A stretch of DNA of 64,000 bases from Microbotryum silenes-acaulis. Lineage: Eukaryota; Basidiomycota; Microbotryomycetes; Microbotryales; Microbotryaceae. The notes beneath the pieces were generated by a model. It was not told the origin of the DNA and made no database searches. It was given only the letters and a program-made list of their open reading frames with translations. The stretch lies in the NCBI GenBank assembly GCA_003665825.1, contig QPFY01000003.1:558001-622000 (forward strand). Reading direction: 5' to 3'. The position numbers and the translations under genes are program-made. Each line of letters begins with the position of its first letter. Position 1 is the first letter of the stretch. Positions 44,119 through 55,331 of this stretch are shown piece after piece.

Positions 44119-47100
44119 CTAGAGCCAACTCGTGAACAGCCTCGCCAGCTCGGCCGCCTCGACGTTGAGTCGCTGACCCTGCGTTGAGGGTGGCGCGGTT
44201 CCGCGCTGGTCGTTGATCCTCTTCTTGAGCTGTTTGATTTGTTGCAGCCGCTGTCGCCAATTCGAGACGTAGCCGATCCTCTGCGTCTTGCCGTGGCCGC
44301 CTTCGAAGCCGACCGTCGCGAGGTAGATCTGGGCAAAAATATTGCTGTGCAAGGCGAGTTGTCGAACGACGTGGGGTAGCGATGTGCCGGCAACCATCTT
44401 GAAAGAGCCCAGGGGTCCGATCTCGGGCATCCCGGCGCGGCACTGCATCGTGACTTTGAAGAACTGGGCGTTGCTGGTCATCCCCGGCGCGAGCCAAGGG
44501 TTCCCTGCAGGCGTGTGCGGCTGGATGACGATGTTGACAAAGTTGAACTCGCTCGGCAAGGTGTCGAAGGCGAACTCGCCCCCGGACTCGTTGAAGATGA
44601 CCTTGACAAAGTCGTTGCCGATGTGGGACTTCTTGCGCTCGCTTCGTGGGTGCCGCTCGAGATCCGTGGGCATCAAAGTAGCGACGTGGAAGAACATCTG
44701 GGCAATATCGTCGTCCCAAACGTACATCCACTTGCCGTCAAAGTCTTGCTCGCGATCAAGGCCTCCACAGTACTGAGGATGGTCCTTGAGTCGCCACAGT
44801 TGACCGAGCTCAGAGATGAACTCGATGTAGGGCTTCGAGCCGTGGGTATTGGCGAGGATCTCTGCCTCGGTGAACTGCCCCGGCCCAGCGTAGAGCACAC
44901 CGATTTTGTGCAAATCTACGACGGGGACGCGATCGAGCATACGCAGAGCCCGCCCATAGGCTGGATCGTTGGGCATGAGGATCGGGGTCGTGCTGGGCGC
45001 GAGCTCGGGAAATCGCGACAGTTGCAGCGCAAAGAATTCGGGGCCGACCGTGAGCAAGCCGGATTCGAGGGTGGGCGGCAGGGAAGCGGCATGGGCCAAG
45101 TTGACGGCTTCGACGACCGCCGAGTCTAATTTGGGTGCAACAGGAGCCATTCCCGTCGGATCCTGAGAGGACGCTGCTGATGCTTCGATTGTTTCGGCAC
45201 CTGAGATCCCTGCGTTCTCCCGGTGACGCATGTACATGCTAACGAGCTCCGCATCCGACGACGATTTGACGCCCGTAATGTTTTGCAGCTCCCACATCAT
45301 TTTGACAATGCCCGACGCTCGGCGGATCGTGACTTCCACCCAACCGGCCATCTTGACATTGCTGATCGTGATCGTAGCGGTGCCAATGATCCACGACTTC
45401 GAAGGCAGGGTAGGGCCAACGCCGAGCGCGGGCTGAGTCTCCCCCGTCAAGAGATCGTCGAAGGAGGATGCGCGCGCTCGAGGGTCGGCATTCGTGTAGG
45501 TGTAACGAGCGATCATATCGAAGCAGACCTCTGTGGCTTCATCGACCTCGGGCTTGCCTTCGTTCGCTTGCACTAGACGACGGGTCAGGAACGGCACGAA
45601 CTTGGGCCGCTCAGAGAGGCGCAACGCGAGGAACCACGCGGCGATGCAGTAGTACGCGAGCAGGAAGACGTACTGCGAAAAGGCATACTCGATGCCCTCC
45701 TCGTCCTCTGCGGTCAACGGGGCGTCGAGCAGGCGCTCATTATGGGCCTGGATGTACTTGAGCGCGATGCCGAACACTGTCTGGAAATCAACGTCGGTAA
45801 AGTTGGAGTACACAGACGGCTGCTGGCCGATCCCGGCTATGAACTCGAGAATGTGTACACCCAGTTCGGCCGACGAGATGATCTTCTGCAAGTTGCGCAC
45901 GATCTCGGACAGGTGCTTGGTGACCGAGGGGCGCATCTCGAACGAGGCGATGCTGAGAGCGTGGATGCACGGCTTGGCCAAGTCGCGCGGGTTGCTGAGG
46001 CCGCACATGAACGTTTCGACCATCTCGTGCTGTTGCTGGCGACTGAACAGACTTCGATACGCGATGAGGGCCGTCAAAATTTGATACGTCACAGCTTGTG
46101 CCTCGGCACGCTTCACTCCCATGGGTAAGATGTTGGGCCACGGCCGGTCGACCGATCTCAGACCAAAGCAGAGATGCTTGAGCAGGGTGTAGATCTGCAG
46201 CGATGCGCGAGGACCCGCAGCGAAGTGCTTGTTGCTGAGCTGCTCCGGAAGATGACACAGCAGGTAGGAGAGCAGCTCCCACTCTTGATCGTGCGCGAGG
46301 AGATGGTTGACTACGCAGAGGTACTCGGAGACAGGCAAGACGACGACCTTGGCCTCGGGGTCGGAGGCGGCGGAGGGATCGACGATCTCCTTGGCGACGA
46401 ATTGACCCGTTCCTGGGTCCTGCTCCTCGGTCCAGTAGCGCATACGGTGATGGTCGAACGACACGAGCCCCTCGGCGCCGAACGAGGACGATAGAGAGCC
46501 AAAGTCGAAAGGCAGGGTCTCTGGTACGGCCCATAGCGGAGGTCCGGTCGCGATCACAACGCCAGCCGGCGTGGCAGGGGTCTGGGTTCCGCGACGGCCC
46601 ATGCGACTCGGGCTTCGATCATCATTGCCTCTTCGTGCACGACTTGCGCTGGCCGACCGCTCACTCGGAGGTGCTGATCCACGCCCGGAACGGCCGCGTG
46701 ATCCGTCCTCCATCGCGCCGTTGAGCGCGTCCATGGCAGGCCCGTTCGCTTGTTCGGCGCGGTATAGAGCGGTGGCCGCGCTCGTGATGTCGACGTCGTG
46801 GACCCATTGAACACGGTGAGATGCATCGGCGCGCAGTCGAACGAGCCACGCCAAAATGAGCATGCGAGTGCGCAGTGGGATCGCGTAATCCGTTAAGGCA
46901 TCCGAACTCGGCGCCGCGGCCGGACTGAGCAGGGCCAAGAGGTCGCGGAAGATCTGCACGCCCTTTTCCGAGGACTCGCACGTCGATGTCTCGAGACAAA
47001 CGTGGAACATTGTGATGAGGCCCATGACGGCTACGTGCGATATATCGGTCGATTCCTGCGTTGTCGAGCCTGCGATCGAAGGGGTGGCGACGGGAGCCGA

Positions 47101-50100
47101 GATGGACGGTGACGACCTCATTGCCGAGGGCGAGTTGTCCTTGTGGTACCGAGACAGGGACGCCAGGTTTGTTCGTCTCGCTTTAGGCGTCGTCGGAGCA
47201 GAGGTCGAGTAGCGGTCAAAGGGTCGGACAGATCCTTTGGCATTGCGTACTAGCAGCAAACGGAGTCGATCGAACGGACCGAGCGGAACCCCCAAATTAT
47301 CTTCCTCGGTGCCGAGGCTGTCGCGAACCACCTCGTTGGAGAGAGTGATCATTACCTCGGCGACTTCGGCGTCCGTTTCGACCTCGAAGCTCGTCTCAAG
47401 TAGCGGTAGGATGATACTGCTGACCAGCGCATCGCGCTGCTCGCTCTGATGATGCAGCTGCGAGTGCAGCGACGAGACCAGCTGCAGCGTTCGGCGTCGA
47501 ACCGAAGCCGTCGCCCCAGGGTAGAGTACGCGCACGCTTCCTTGGCCTCGTGACGGCGAGACGTAGAACGCTTTGAGGATCTCTTGTGTGCGATCTAGCC
47601 ATTCCGTCCGTGTGGGTAGACAAAGGGCGTGCGCCTCGGTTTGCTCGAGCACGTGGAGGGCATACGATTCGGGCAAGTGCGATGCGAGGGCGATGAGAAG
47701 CGCGAGGACTCGCTCCGATGGTCCAGAGAAGCCGTCCTCGTGCCGCCAAGCCCGGATGAGTCGCCGCAGCAAAGCAGCAAAAACTTCGAGAACCTCGGGC
47801 TGTCGCCAAGCGTGACCCGATGACGAGGCTGGAGCGAGCTCGTCGCGGCTCTCTTCGTCCTCAGAAATATCTGTGTTAACGGGGGCTGAATTCGGGTCAG
47901 CTCAATTACCTCGCGGCGGATGTTTGCCGCGTAACCCCACCTGTGCTGCTCTCGTTGGGATCATCTGTACACAGGGTGAAGCTTTACGCGTCAGACGTAT
48001 GTTACGTTCGGACTTGCGGCTCATTGACAGACCTTCATCTTCAAGCGTCCAGGATTTCAACTTGGTCGTCTCCCAAGTGTCGATGTGCCATTTGGTCGCC
48101 ATGAGCAGATCAATCGTCATGTCCCACTCTTCGTAGCCGACACCCTGCTCCCCCTCGTCTTCCGGACCCTCTTGGTGAAGGCCTCCCTCTCGCATCCCAC
48201 TCGGAGTCAGCAAATTGCTCGCGGTACCGCCGGCACCTGCTTTCCTCACGTCCTTAATTTTGCGGGCAAGTCGATCCATAGCCTCCAGACGATCATCCAT
48301 CAACTTGAGCACCTCGGCGTCGATCGGGGCGGACTGCCACTCCATGGCTCGACGCATTCCGTTCCAGAGGTAAGGCAGACCCAACGAGAGCAAGTTCGGC
48401 AGTCGGTGGTCACTCCAGCTCGGAGTCTTTGTGATGGAGTCCGCGCGACGCTCAACGCTCGTCTCCACCTCCTTGGAGTGGTCGTCGAGGGCCTTGCGGA
48501 GCGATCTCAACGTGCCGACAAGCAGTAACACGGGAGGCAGAGGCCGCGGTGAGGTCGCCGGCGGGGCGATCAACGAGCTACGTAGTGACTTGAGTGCCTG
48601 GTTGGCCGGCGATCTGATGAGCTCGGTCATGAGACGTTGAGCTCGAGGAGGCAGCTCGCTGGGTCGGGTCGCCCGGTCATGCGTCGAAGGTGGTGTCGAG
48701 TCGCCGTCGATGAGGTCCACAACTCGCACATGACCTTCCAAGCCGATAATGCGCGCCACGACGGCGACAATCTCACGCAATAGTTGGTCACTGTCCAAGC
48801 TTGCGCCCTCCGGGTCAAAGTCGCGCTCGTCGTCAATCTGCGCCTGGAAATGGGCATCTCGTTTTCCTGCCACCTCGCCATGACGGATCAATGCCGTCAA
48901 GAAGCCCAGCATGCTGCCGTCCTTCGAATCGTCCGACAGAGACCACGTCGCATTGCCGTGTTCGTCCATCGCCTGGACTCCGCCGATGTCGTCCTCGTCT
49001 TGTAGCCGGGCGACCTCGAGCATCGCTTTCAGCGCCAGTCGAGTCGAGTTGGCATAGACGTACGGGGCCGAGAAACGATGCAATGCCGTCAGTAGTGCGA
49101 GGGCGCTGGTGTGCTTGGACGGTGGCATCGAAGCTGATTTGCGCACGAGCGGGGTTTGTAGTGTCAGGTCAAAAAGAGGTGAAGGCGGGCGCGGGGTCGG
49201 TAGAGATTCGGTGACAAAGTGGCACAACAGAGCGACAAGACCCGGCACGTCGGACAGATCGCGCCCGCGTTTCGTCATGATCGACAGTACCGTCACAAGG
49301 AGTTCACGCTCGGCGTCGGGGAGCATCCAGCGTCGACCACCGAGTCCGTCGTCAGCTTGTACTTTGCCTTCCTCGGCCCAGCGTCTCGTCTCGTCCCAAT
49401 AGATGGCCTTGTCCGTCTCCTTCATTCCTCCCGTGGCAGTTTGACTCGCCTCAATCGAAGCGACCAAGAGCGCAAGAACGGCCTCTCTAAGTGCTGGGGG
49501 CGAGTGCGGTGATAGCCAGCGCGACTGCGAGAGGTAAATTTGCACGGGCGTTGGGGTTGGTGCCGCTCGACGCAGGTGCGGCGGCGTCGTGTCACAGGCT
49601 TCGGCGGCAGGAGAGGTCGGATGGGAGGAAAGTGCCTGGGAAAGGGGGGCAGCCGCAAGCGCAGACGGTGGGAAAGGGTAGGTGGCAACGCTCTTTGCGA
49701 GTTTCCGCATGAGGCGGATCAAGCGCGATGGATCCGAGGTGTGCTGTGCGATGTCAGAGAGCTCTGACAAGATTTGGGAGGGTCGCATCATCGGTCCCTC
49801 ATCCTCTACAGTGGGAGGCAAAGTTTCATAGGGCGGGGAGGAGGCGATGTCGATAGAGAGTCTTTGTGGAGTCGCAGGGGAAACAGGCGACCCGACCAGG
49901 ATGCTGCTCGATCTGGACGTGGGTGATCTCAGGCTCGTCTTGCGCGCGATCTGCACCTTCGTGGCAGACGTCGTCGTCTGGGCCGGTGCATATCCGGTAG
50001 TTGTGGCTGCAACCGTCGGCTTCGTTTTCCCGTGCGTCGAAGTGATCAAACCACCCCTCCCTCCTCTTCCCCCCCCTGCGACAAAAGCCGCGGCGATGGC

Positions 50101-50529
50101 CTCTTCGCGCTTCAGTTCCTGGTCGAGGATGATCGGATCAATGGCCGACATTTTCGACTTTGAAAGCTTGACGCCTGCACCGCGGGAAGAGCTGCCCGTG
50201 GAAACGGCTCTGCCTCCAAATGGTTCGAGACCATCGCTACCCGGACGAACGGCCACAAAGTGGGACCGACTGGCCGGGGGAAGTGTCGAGGGCGAGGTGG
50301 ACGCAGAACCGGTGGCCGAAGCTTCGGCGCCCGAGGCACTGGCCTTGCCCAATCCGCGGCCAACTTTGGTCAAGAACGAGATGAATTGGTTGCCACCCCC
50401 TCCTGATGAGCTCGTATTTGACGGAGCGGCGGACGAGGTCGGTGAAGATGTCGAACCTTGCGACGAGGCGGATGTCACGGGTAGCCTGGACCGATTCGGG
50501 TCGGGGGTCGATACAGGGAAAGGCGGCAT
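44119..50529 (-). CDS. TSC2: tuberin-like Rheb GTPase-activating protein
   Basis: Negative regulator of TORC1 through GTP hydrolysis on Rheb. Three exons, 50529-48033, 47964-47941 (24 nt) and 47870-44119, give 2,090 residues. The tiny exon is in phase and rebuilds LEDEDDPNESSTDISEDEES. The body is helical-repeat-like with disordered Ser-rich inserts. The C-terminal RapGAP domain starts near residue 1817 (DLHKIGVLYAGPGQFTEAEI). The asparagine-thumb motif SHIGNDFVKVIFNESG is at about 1925, then PSEFNFVNIVIQPHTPAG and the end SWL. The N-terminal 200 residues are Ser/Gly/Ala-rich and poorly conserved in look; the ATG at 50529 is preferred over the frame upstream, which has no ATG start. A TSC2 gene implies that the TSC-Rheb branch is kept here. 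Confidence 0.95.
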
Positions 50530-50703
50530 ATTAACGACGCAGCGACCCGTCTGCACTCAAATTAAACCAGGTGACTCTTCTGCTGGTGCGCAATAAGATC
50601 ACGACGGTGTCAAGACAGGTCAGAAAATGCACGTCGAGTCGAATTCCTGTCCGGGCGTTCTATCACGAGCTTTCGACGACTTACCCGCGGTCGAAGTTGG
50701 ACT

Positions 50704-51434
50704 CTAGCCCGGTCGCCTCGTCTCGTCCACCAGTATGCGTTCAAATCCTCCAGCTGTCTTTCGCAAAGTCTGGTAGAGGGTTTCGAACAGAAAGTTGAGC
50801 GAAGTTGTTCCTTTGGCAGCACACGAGTCCGTCGTCAGCACTTGCGCAAGCAGAAGCACGGATAGGAAGGACACTCACCTTGGCCTTGAGATCACCAGGG
50901 CCCACCGTGCAAACCGTATGGAGCGAGGGTGCTCTGATAGTTGGTGTGTCCGATAAGAAAGTGGCTAGCGGGAAGAGCGGTGCGGAATGGCGGCCCAAGA
51001 CGAGTCGCGAGCCCGGTGCCGTTTGCCAGTTGTCAGTTGGACCCGTCGGCAGCTGGTCGCTATGAATGCCGTCACGACTCACCGTGCGTCTGGGCATTCA
51101 GAGCTCGACAAGGTCAGTGGTCTGACAAGAACTTCTGAGATCCTAGGCTTGCTATTGCGCACACTCACCTCGAAGATGATCCGCTCCAAGCTCGCACCGA
51201 CCAGTTGATCGGATGTGGAATGGCCGGGAGATGCACAAGCCGGGATTCGGCAGCGCCGCGCACGGCCGTCCCAGGCACAAACGACACGATCAGCTCCAGG
51301 CAGCTTGAGGCGCGATCATCGGCGACGAACGGGGTCGGACGGTATCGAAGATTGCATAATGCGAGTGTACTACACACATAAATATCTAGGTACGTAAAAC
51401 GACTGGTCACAAAAAAAGGGAGAATAAAAGACAT
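50704..51434 (-). CDS. small spliced gene of unknown function (tentative)
   Basis: Between velvet and TSC2, a phase-consistent model has exons 51434-51169, 51121-51083, 50964-50906 and 50810-50704 (156 residues). CTGAC branch points lie before several acceptors. The coding-like part is the C-terminus: FLIGHTNYQSTLAPYGLHGG then TSLNFLFETLYQTLRKTAGG and FERILVDETRRPG, ending in TAG. The N-terminal exon reads LELIVSFVPGTAVRGAAESR, and its start is uncertain. A rival reading starts at ATG 51097 and uses other frames, but needs a 30-nt intron. I do not recognise a family. It could also be 5' UTR of TSC2. Confidence 0.35.
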
Positions 51435-51557
51435 GCAGGTTGCGGAAATGGGAATTGTACCAAGATGGGATGGGGTAAATGCAATGCAACACGACGCGCT
51501 CGAGGACCGACGAGCCGGTGCTGGCGGTGCGCGGTCGACAGGGCAGTCAGACGCACC

Positions 51558-53573
51558 TCAAACGAAGAGAGGTTCATCGGAATCGACGGCTTTAGCATCT
51601 TTTGCAGTGGAGCCCAATAGTCTCGACAGATGGTTATTTGACTTGATCGGGGCAAGCTCAGGAGGGTCGGTCCGGGCCTGATCCTCTTGCATCTGTTCAT
51701 GTTCGGAATCTCGACGTTCCGCTTCGGTCGGGCGAAGCGGCTCTCCGCCCCCGCCGGCAGAATAGCCCTCGATCTTGCGCGCCTTGGGGGACCGCAGGTC
51801 ACCGTTCAGAGGCGAGTCACGGGCGGTCTTGGACGGTGCATTTGACCACGATGCATGCCTGCCTGACAGCGGAGGTAGCGACGACGAGGGGCCAGTACCA
51901 GATAACTCGCGAATCTGCATCATGGCGCGATGCCCGCGCAAGGGCGGCAACGTGACCGATGCCAGAGGGGGGGACACAAGTATCCGATCCGCACGATCGT
52001 AAGGCAAAGCGGGTGCAAGTGTTGGGAAGCCTTGCTGTTGATGCGGCTGCTTGTGCGGCGGTTGCGATGAAAGATGAGGTGGCTGCGGCTGTTGCAGCGG
52101 ACGAGGGCCAAACCTTTCGTTCGGATTGGGTGCATACGCTGTTGTCGGTGTTGGTCCCGTTCGGCCAAATGCGTAAAGAGGGCTGAGATAGTGAGCTGGG
52201 TAGCCAGTGGCAGCTTGGACATGAGCGGAAGGGAAGGAATTTGGAGGTAGAGCGGCTCGATGCGATGCATATGCCTGTTCAGAGGTTGGAGCCCCCGGAT
52301 GGTGGGCGAACGGAGAGTGGCCACGTGCCGACCCCGAAGAAGGCGATGGGGTGTTACTCTGATGAGGCGCCGAACGATGGAAGATAAAAGGAACGGTAGT
52401 GCTGATGGGTCGACTGTGGTAAGGGACGCTGTGGCTGTCGTACCGGGGGCTGGGGTCGTCAGGGGAGGGCCAAGAGTTGTGGGATGAGTGCCTCCGCCTT
52501 GCTTCGTTGATGGGACTCGGGGTGATGCGCGAAGGGGTTGAATGGGGCAGAGAATGTCGATAACCGCCAGAGCGCTGACCAAACTGCCCGTTTTGAGACG
52601 AGTACTGCGCGTAGGACTGCTTGTGGCTGTGCAGCCTCCCGTTCTTTTCGGCGTCCCCATCCTCGGCGTCATCATCTTCGTCACGCTCGCTAGCCCCTGG
52701 GCGACGGATCCTTAGGCGCAGCCCTTGTTCTGCAAACGCTTTCGATAGCTCGGTAGATTCTGCCAGAAGACAGTGGTCATGCTCGTCGATGTCAGAGCCG
52801 GTCCAACACACAAGTCTCGATTCCGGGTACCCTCGTTTGCAGAGACAAAAAAAATCACTCACTCGTCATGCCGGGGAACCGCTTGCTCGAATAAACCTGG
52901 AATGGATCCGTAAAGATGGACGTACAATACCGAACCCCATCTCTGTCGATTGCAGCCGTTCAAAGCCCAGTCTGTTCAATCAAATGGCCCCGAACGAGCT
53001 CACTCCACCATTCACTCACTCCATGATCTCGAACAAGCTCATCTTGAACCGAAACTTGCCCTCTGTCCGCACGCTCAGATCGGGAAAGACGAAACAGCTC
53101 TGGTCCTTGAGGTGGAACAGGGACGAGACGACCGAACCGGTGACGTGCATACTCCTTGACCCCGAAAGCTGGTACAGCTCCTTATCGTGGTCAGCGCCGA
53201 CGAGCGAGGCGAAACAGAACAGCGTGTGGGTCATCGACGGCGACGTATATGTGACCGCTTCGTCGTCGCCGTCAGCGGCGACGTCGACGTTATCGCCACC
53301 ATTTCTATTCAAACCCTTGCCTGGCCTGTGAAGATTGAATTCCCTCGGTCTAGCGGCCCAGGGGTCGTTCGCTGAGACGAGCGCTCCTGTCGGCGTCGTG
53401 GCTGCGGCGGAGGTTGCGGCGCTAGCGCGCTCCCGACTGCGACGATCGGCCTTGGGCTGACGTATGCGAAGCCGAATAATCGGCGGTGGATCCAGTGGCC
53501 TGCGATCAGCCCTCGAACCTGCGCCTGCCATCCGAGCCTGCACAGGTTGTTGTCGCATGTCCATCTCGTACAT
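51558..53573 (-). CDS. velvet-domain regulator
   Basis: Velvet proteins bind DNA through an NF-kB-like fold and control development and secondary metabolism in fungi. Exons 53573-53020, 52942-52863 and 52759-51558 give 611 residues. The domain begins at DPPPIIRLRIRQPKAD, has a disordered insert, then LFCFASLVGADHDKELYQL, SGSRSMHVTGSVVSSLFHLK, DLSVRTEGKFRFKMSLFEIM and, over the introns, EDGVRYCTSIFTDPFQVYSS, KRFPGMTKSTELSKAF and AEQGLRLRIRRPG. The domain order is that of VosA/VelB-type members. The roughly 370-residue tail is Ser/Pro/His/Gln-rich with proline-aromatic repeats and possible phosphorylation sites. The start is the first ATG; an earlier start by splicing is possible. Confidence 0.92.
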
Positions 53574-54609
53574 GTTGCTGTCGTGACTGCGAAGGTTGGG
53601 GGAATACGCGAGCGGTAGCAAAAGAGGAAGCAGTGGTGATCCGGACCTAGCGGTCAGTTCAAACGAACACCTCTAAGACCCGACCGAATCGTGAGTGAGT
53701 GGGGTCGGGCTGCCGCTGCTGCTGTTACTGCTGGCAAGTTGGAGGCAAGAGGGAGAAAGCTGGCCGTCGGTGTGGAGACCAGCCAGGACGAAGACCATCT
53801 TTGTGGCGAAAAGGTTCGACCCCTGGCCACAGTTTGGACACGGGTCTCTAAACTGTGGCCGAGTCACGCGAGAGGGGGTGCGATCGCGGGTGTGCGTCCA
53901 GGCGTCCAAGCTGGGGCGGCGGTCGGTGGATCACGACTTGCGAGATTCTGCGGCGGTGGCAGGCGCGATTATACCCCCGTGCTACGGCTCCACACGGCCA
54001 AAGCAGCACGACCAGTAGCAACGCGTTCCACTAAGTCACTCACCTCGCGCCGTCGTCTCCATCGTGTTGCACTGCTGCACGACCTGCAACCGCACCAATG
54101 ATCGCGGTGGTCATGACGTGTCTCCCCCTTCGAGTTCGAGCGGGTGATGTCCAAACGTCCGAGGCCCGAGGGACGGGTTGAGACACGCCTGCTGCGAGCC
54201 GGGTGTGAACTGCCGGCTCGAAGCGAGTTAGGTCAGGAGAGGAGAGGTGACGACGTAATCACCGCTGACACCGATGTGCGCTCGTAGCAGTGCTAGTAGC
54301 TAGCCCACGCACGTGCCCGGACGTTGCTTGCGGATTTCCTCTACGACTTAGGAAGTTAGGATGCATCACCCGTCCTGACGTCGACGCTCACAAAGTAACT
54401 CCGACCAAATTGCACGTCCAGAGTGGAGGAGCCGACGCACTGCCGAAGTTCGAGATGGACCCCAGCGCGATCTCCGCCAGATAGAGCCAGTTTCCTCTCT
54501 TCGATGCGCACAGCACCCGCCGGGGCTTTGCCTTTACCGCCTTCTCCGCCGTCTACGGTGGGTTTCAGCGTTCATAATTTTTTAGAAACGTCCTGGCAAA
54601 ACCAACATT

Positions 54610-54665
54610 CATCAAATAAAAAAATAAAAAAACTCCGGTCTATCAAATAAATAAATAAATAAAAA
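54610..54665. repeat. A/T-rich AAAT-type microsatellite
   Basis: Irregular AATAAAA/AAAT units, the most AT-rich spot in a GC-rich window. Confidence 0.85.
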
Positions 54666-54777
54666 ACTTCGGGCCAAAAATAAGCTTTTCTTTTCGTGTC
54701 TCAAGTTCTCAACTGATCGCCGTCGGCTCAATCACTAGAGCTACATTCGCCGCCGCCTCCCATCGCTGACAGACGGC

Positions 54778-54797
54778 CACGTGCATACGACCACGTG
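54778..54797. promoter_or_regulatory. pair of CACGTG E-boxes 14 bp apart
   Basis: CACGTG at 54778-54783 and again at 54792-54797, within a repeated CACGTGCATACgac word. E-boxes are bHLH targets. They lie about 1.2 kb upstream of the velvet start; any role is a guess. Confidence 0.4.
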
Positions 54798-55331
54798 CAT
54801 ACCGCACCGAATGTATCAATCAGCGCACCATTTTTTAGCTACCGTCGCACCGTAGGCATCGGGCACCGGGCACCGGGCAGTAGGCCCGGGACCCACCGTA
54901 GACTTATAGGAAAAAGCAGCGGAACGGACATGCGCCGCGTATAGCTTATCTAGTCCTGTGGCAGTGGCATGGCACCCTCCTTCGATCCGCCTTGTATCCC
55001 CGGATCTCCACAAATTGGCAAATCAATTTCCAATCGGGGAGGTACCGGCGCCCCTTAGCGCCTAAGAAGCACTCACCATGACTCGGAAATGCTCACGCCG
55101 ATCCTCCTGGCGATCACTTGTTTCAGAATCGGGAGGAGCTCGCTAGGGTAGCAGAGCCAGAGGACAACTTTTGAACTGAATGATGCATTGATACATTGGT
55201 GACAGCAGTCCAACTGGAAACCTACTGTACCAACAGTACGAAAAAATTCCCCGAGCCGAGCGAGTAGAGTGACACCCTCCGATTTCTGACTCTCAACCCC
55301 TGTGCGTGGATCAGGCTCGAGATCGAATCGA

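Larger units (their letters stand above)
53574..55331. other. 1.76-kb region upstream of the velvet gene
   Basis: Presumed velvet promoter plus the 3' side of the sugar transporter. It holds an AAAT-type microsatellite (54610-54665), a pair of CACGTG boxes (54778-54797) and a CACCGGGCACCGGGCA tandem near 54860. No gene is supported. Confidence 0.55.

Noticed and set aside
49847..50596. 249-codon plus frame antisense to TSC2
   Set aside because: Mirror of the TSC2 N-terminus, which carries the coherent minus-strand frame.
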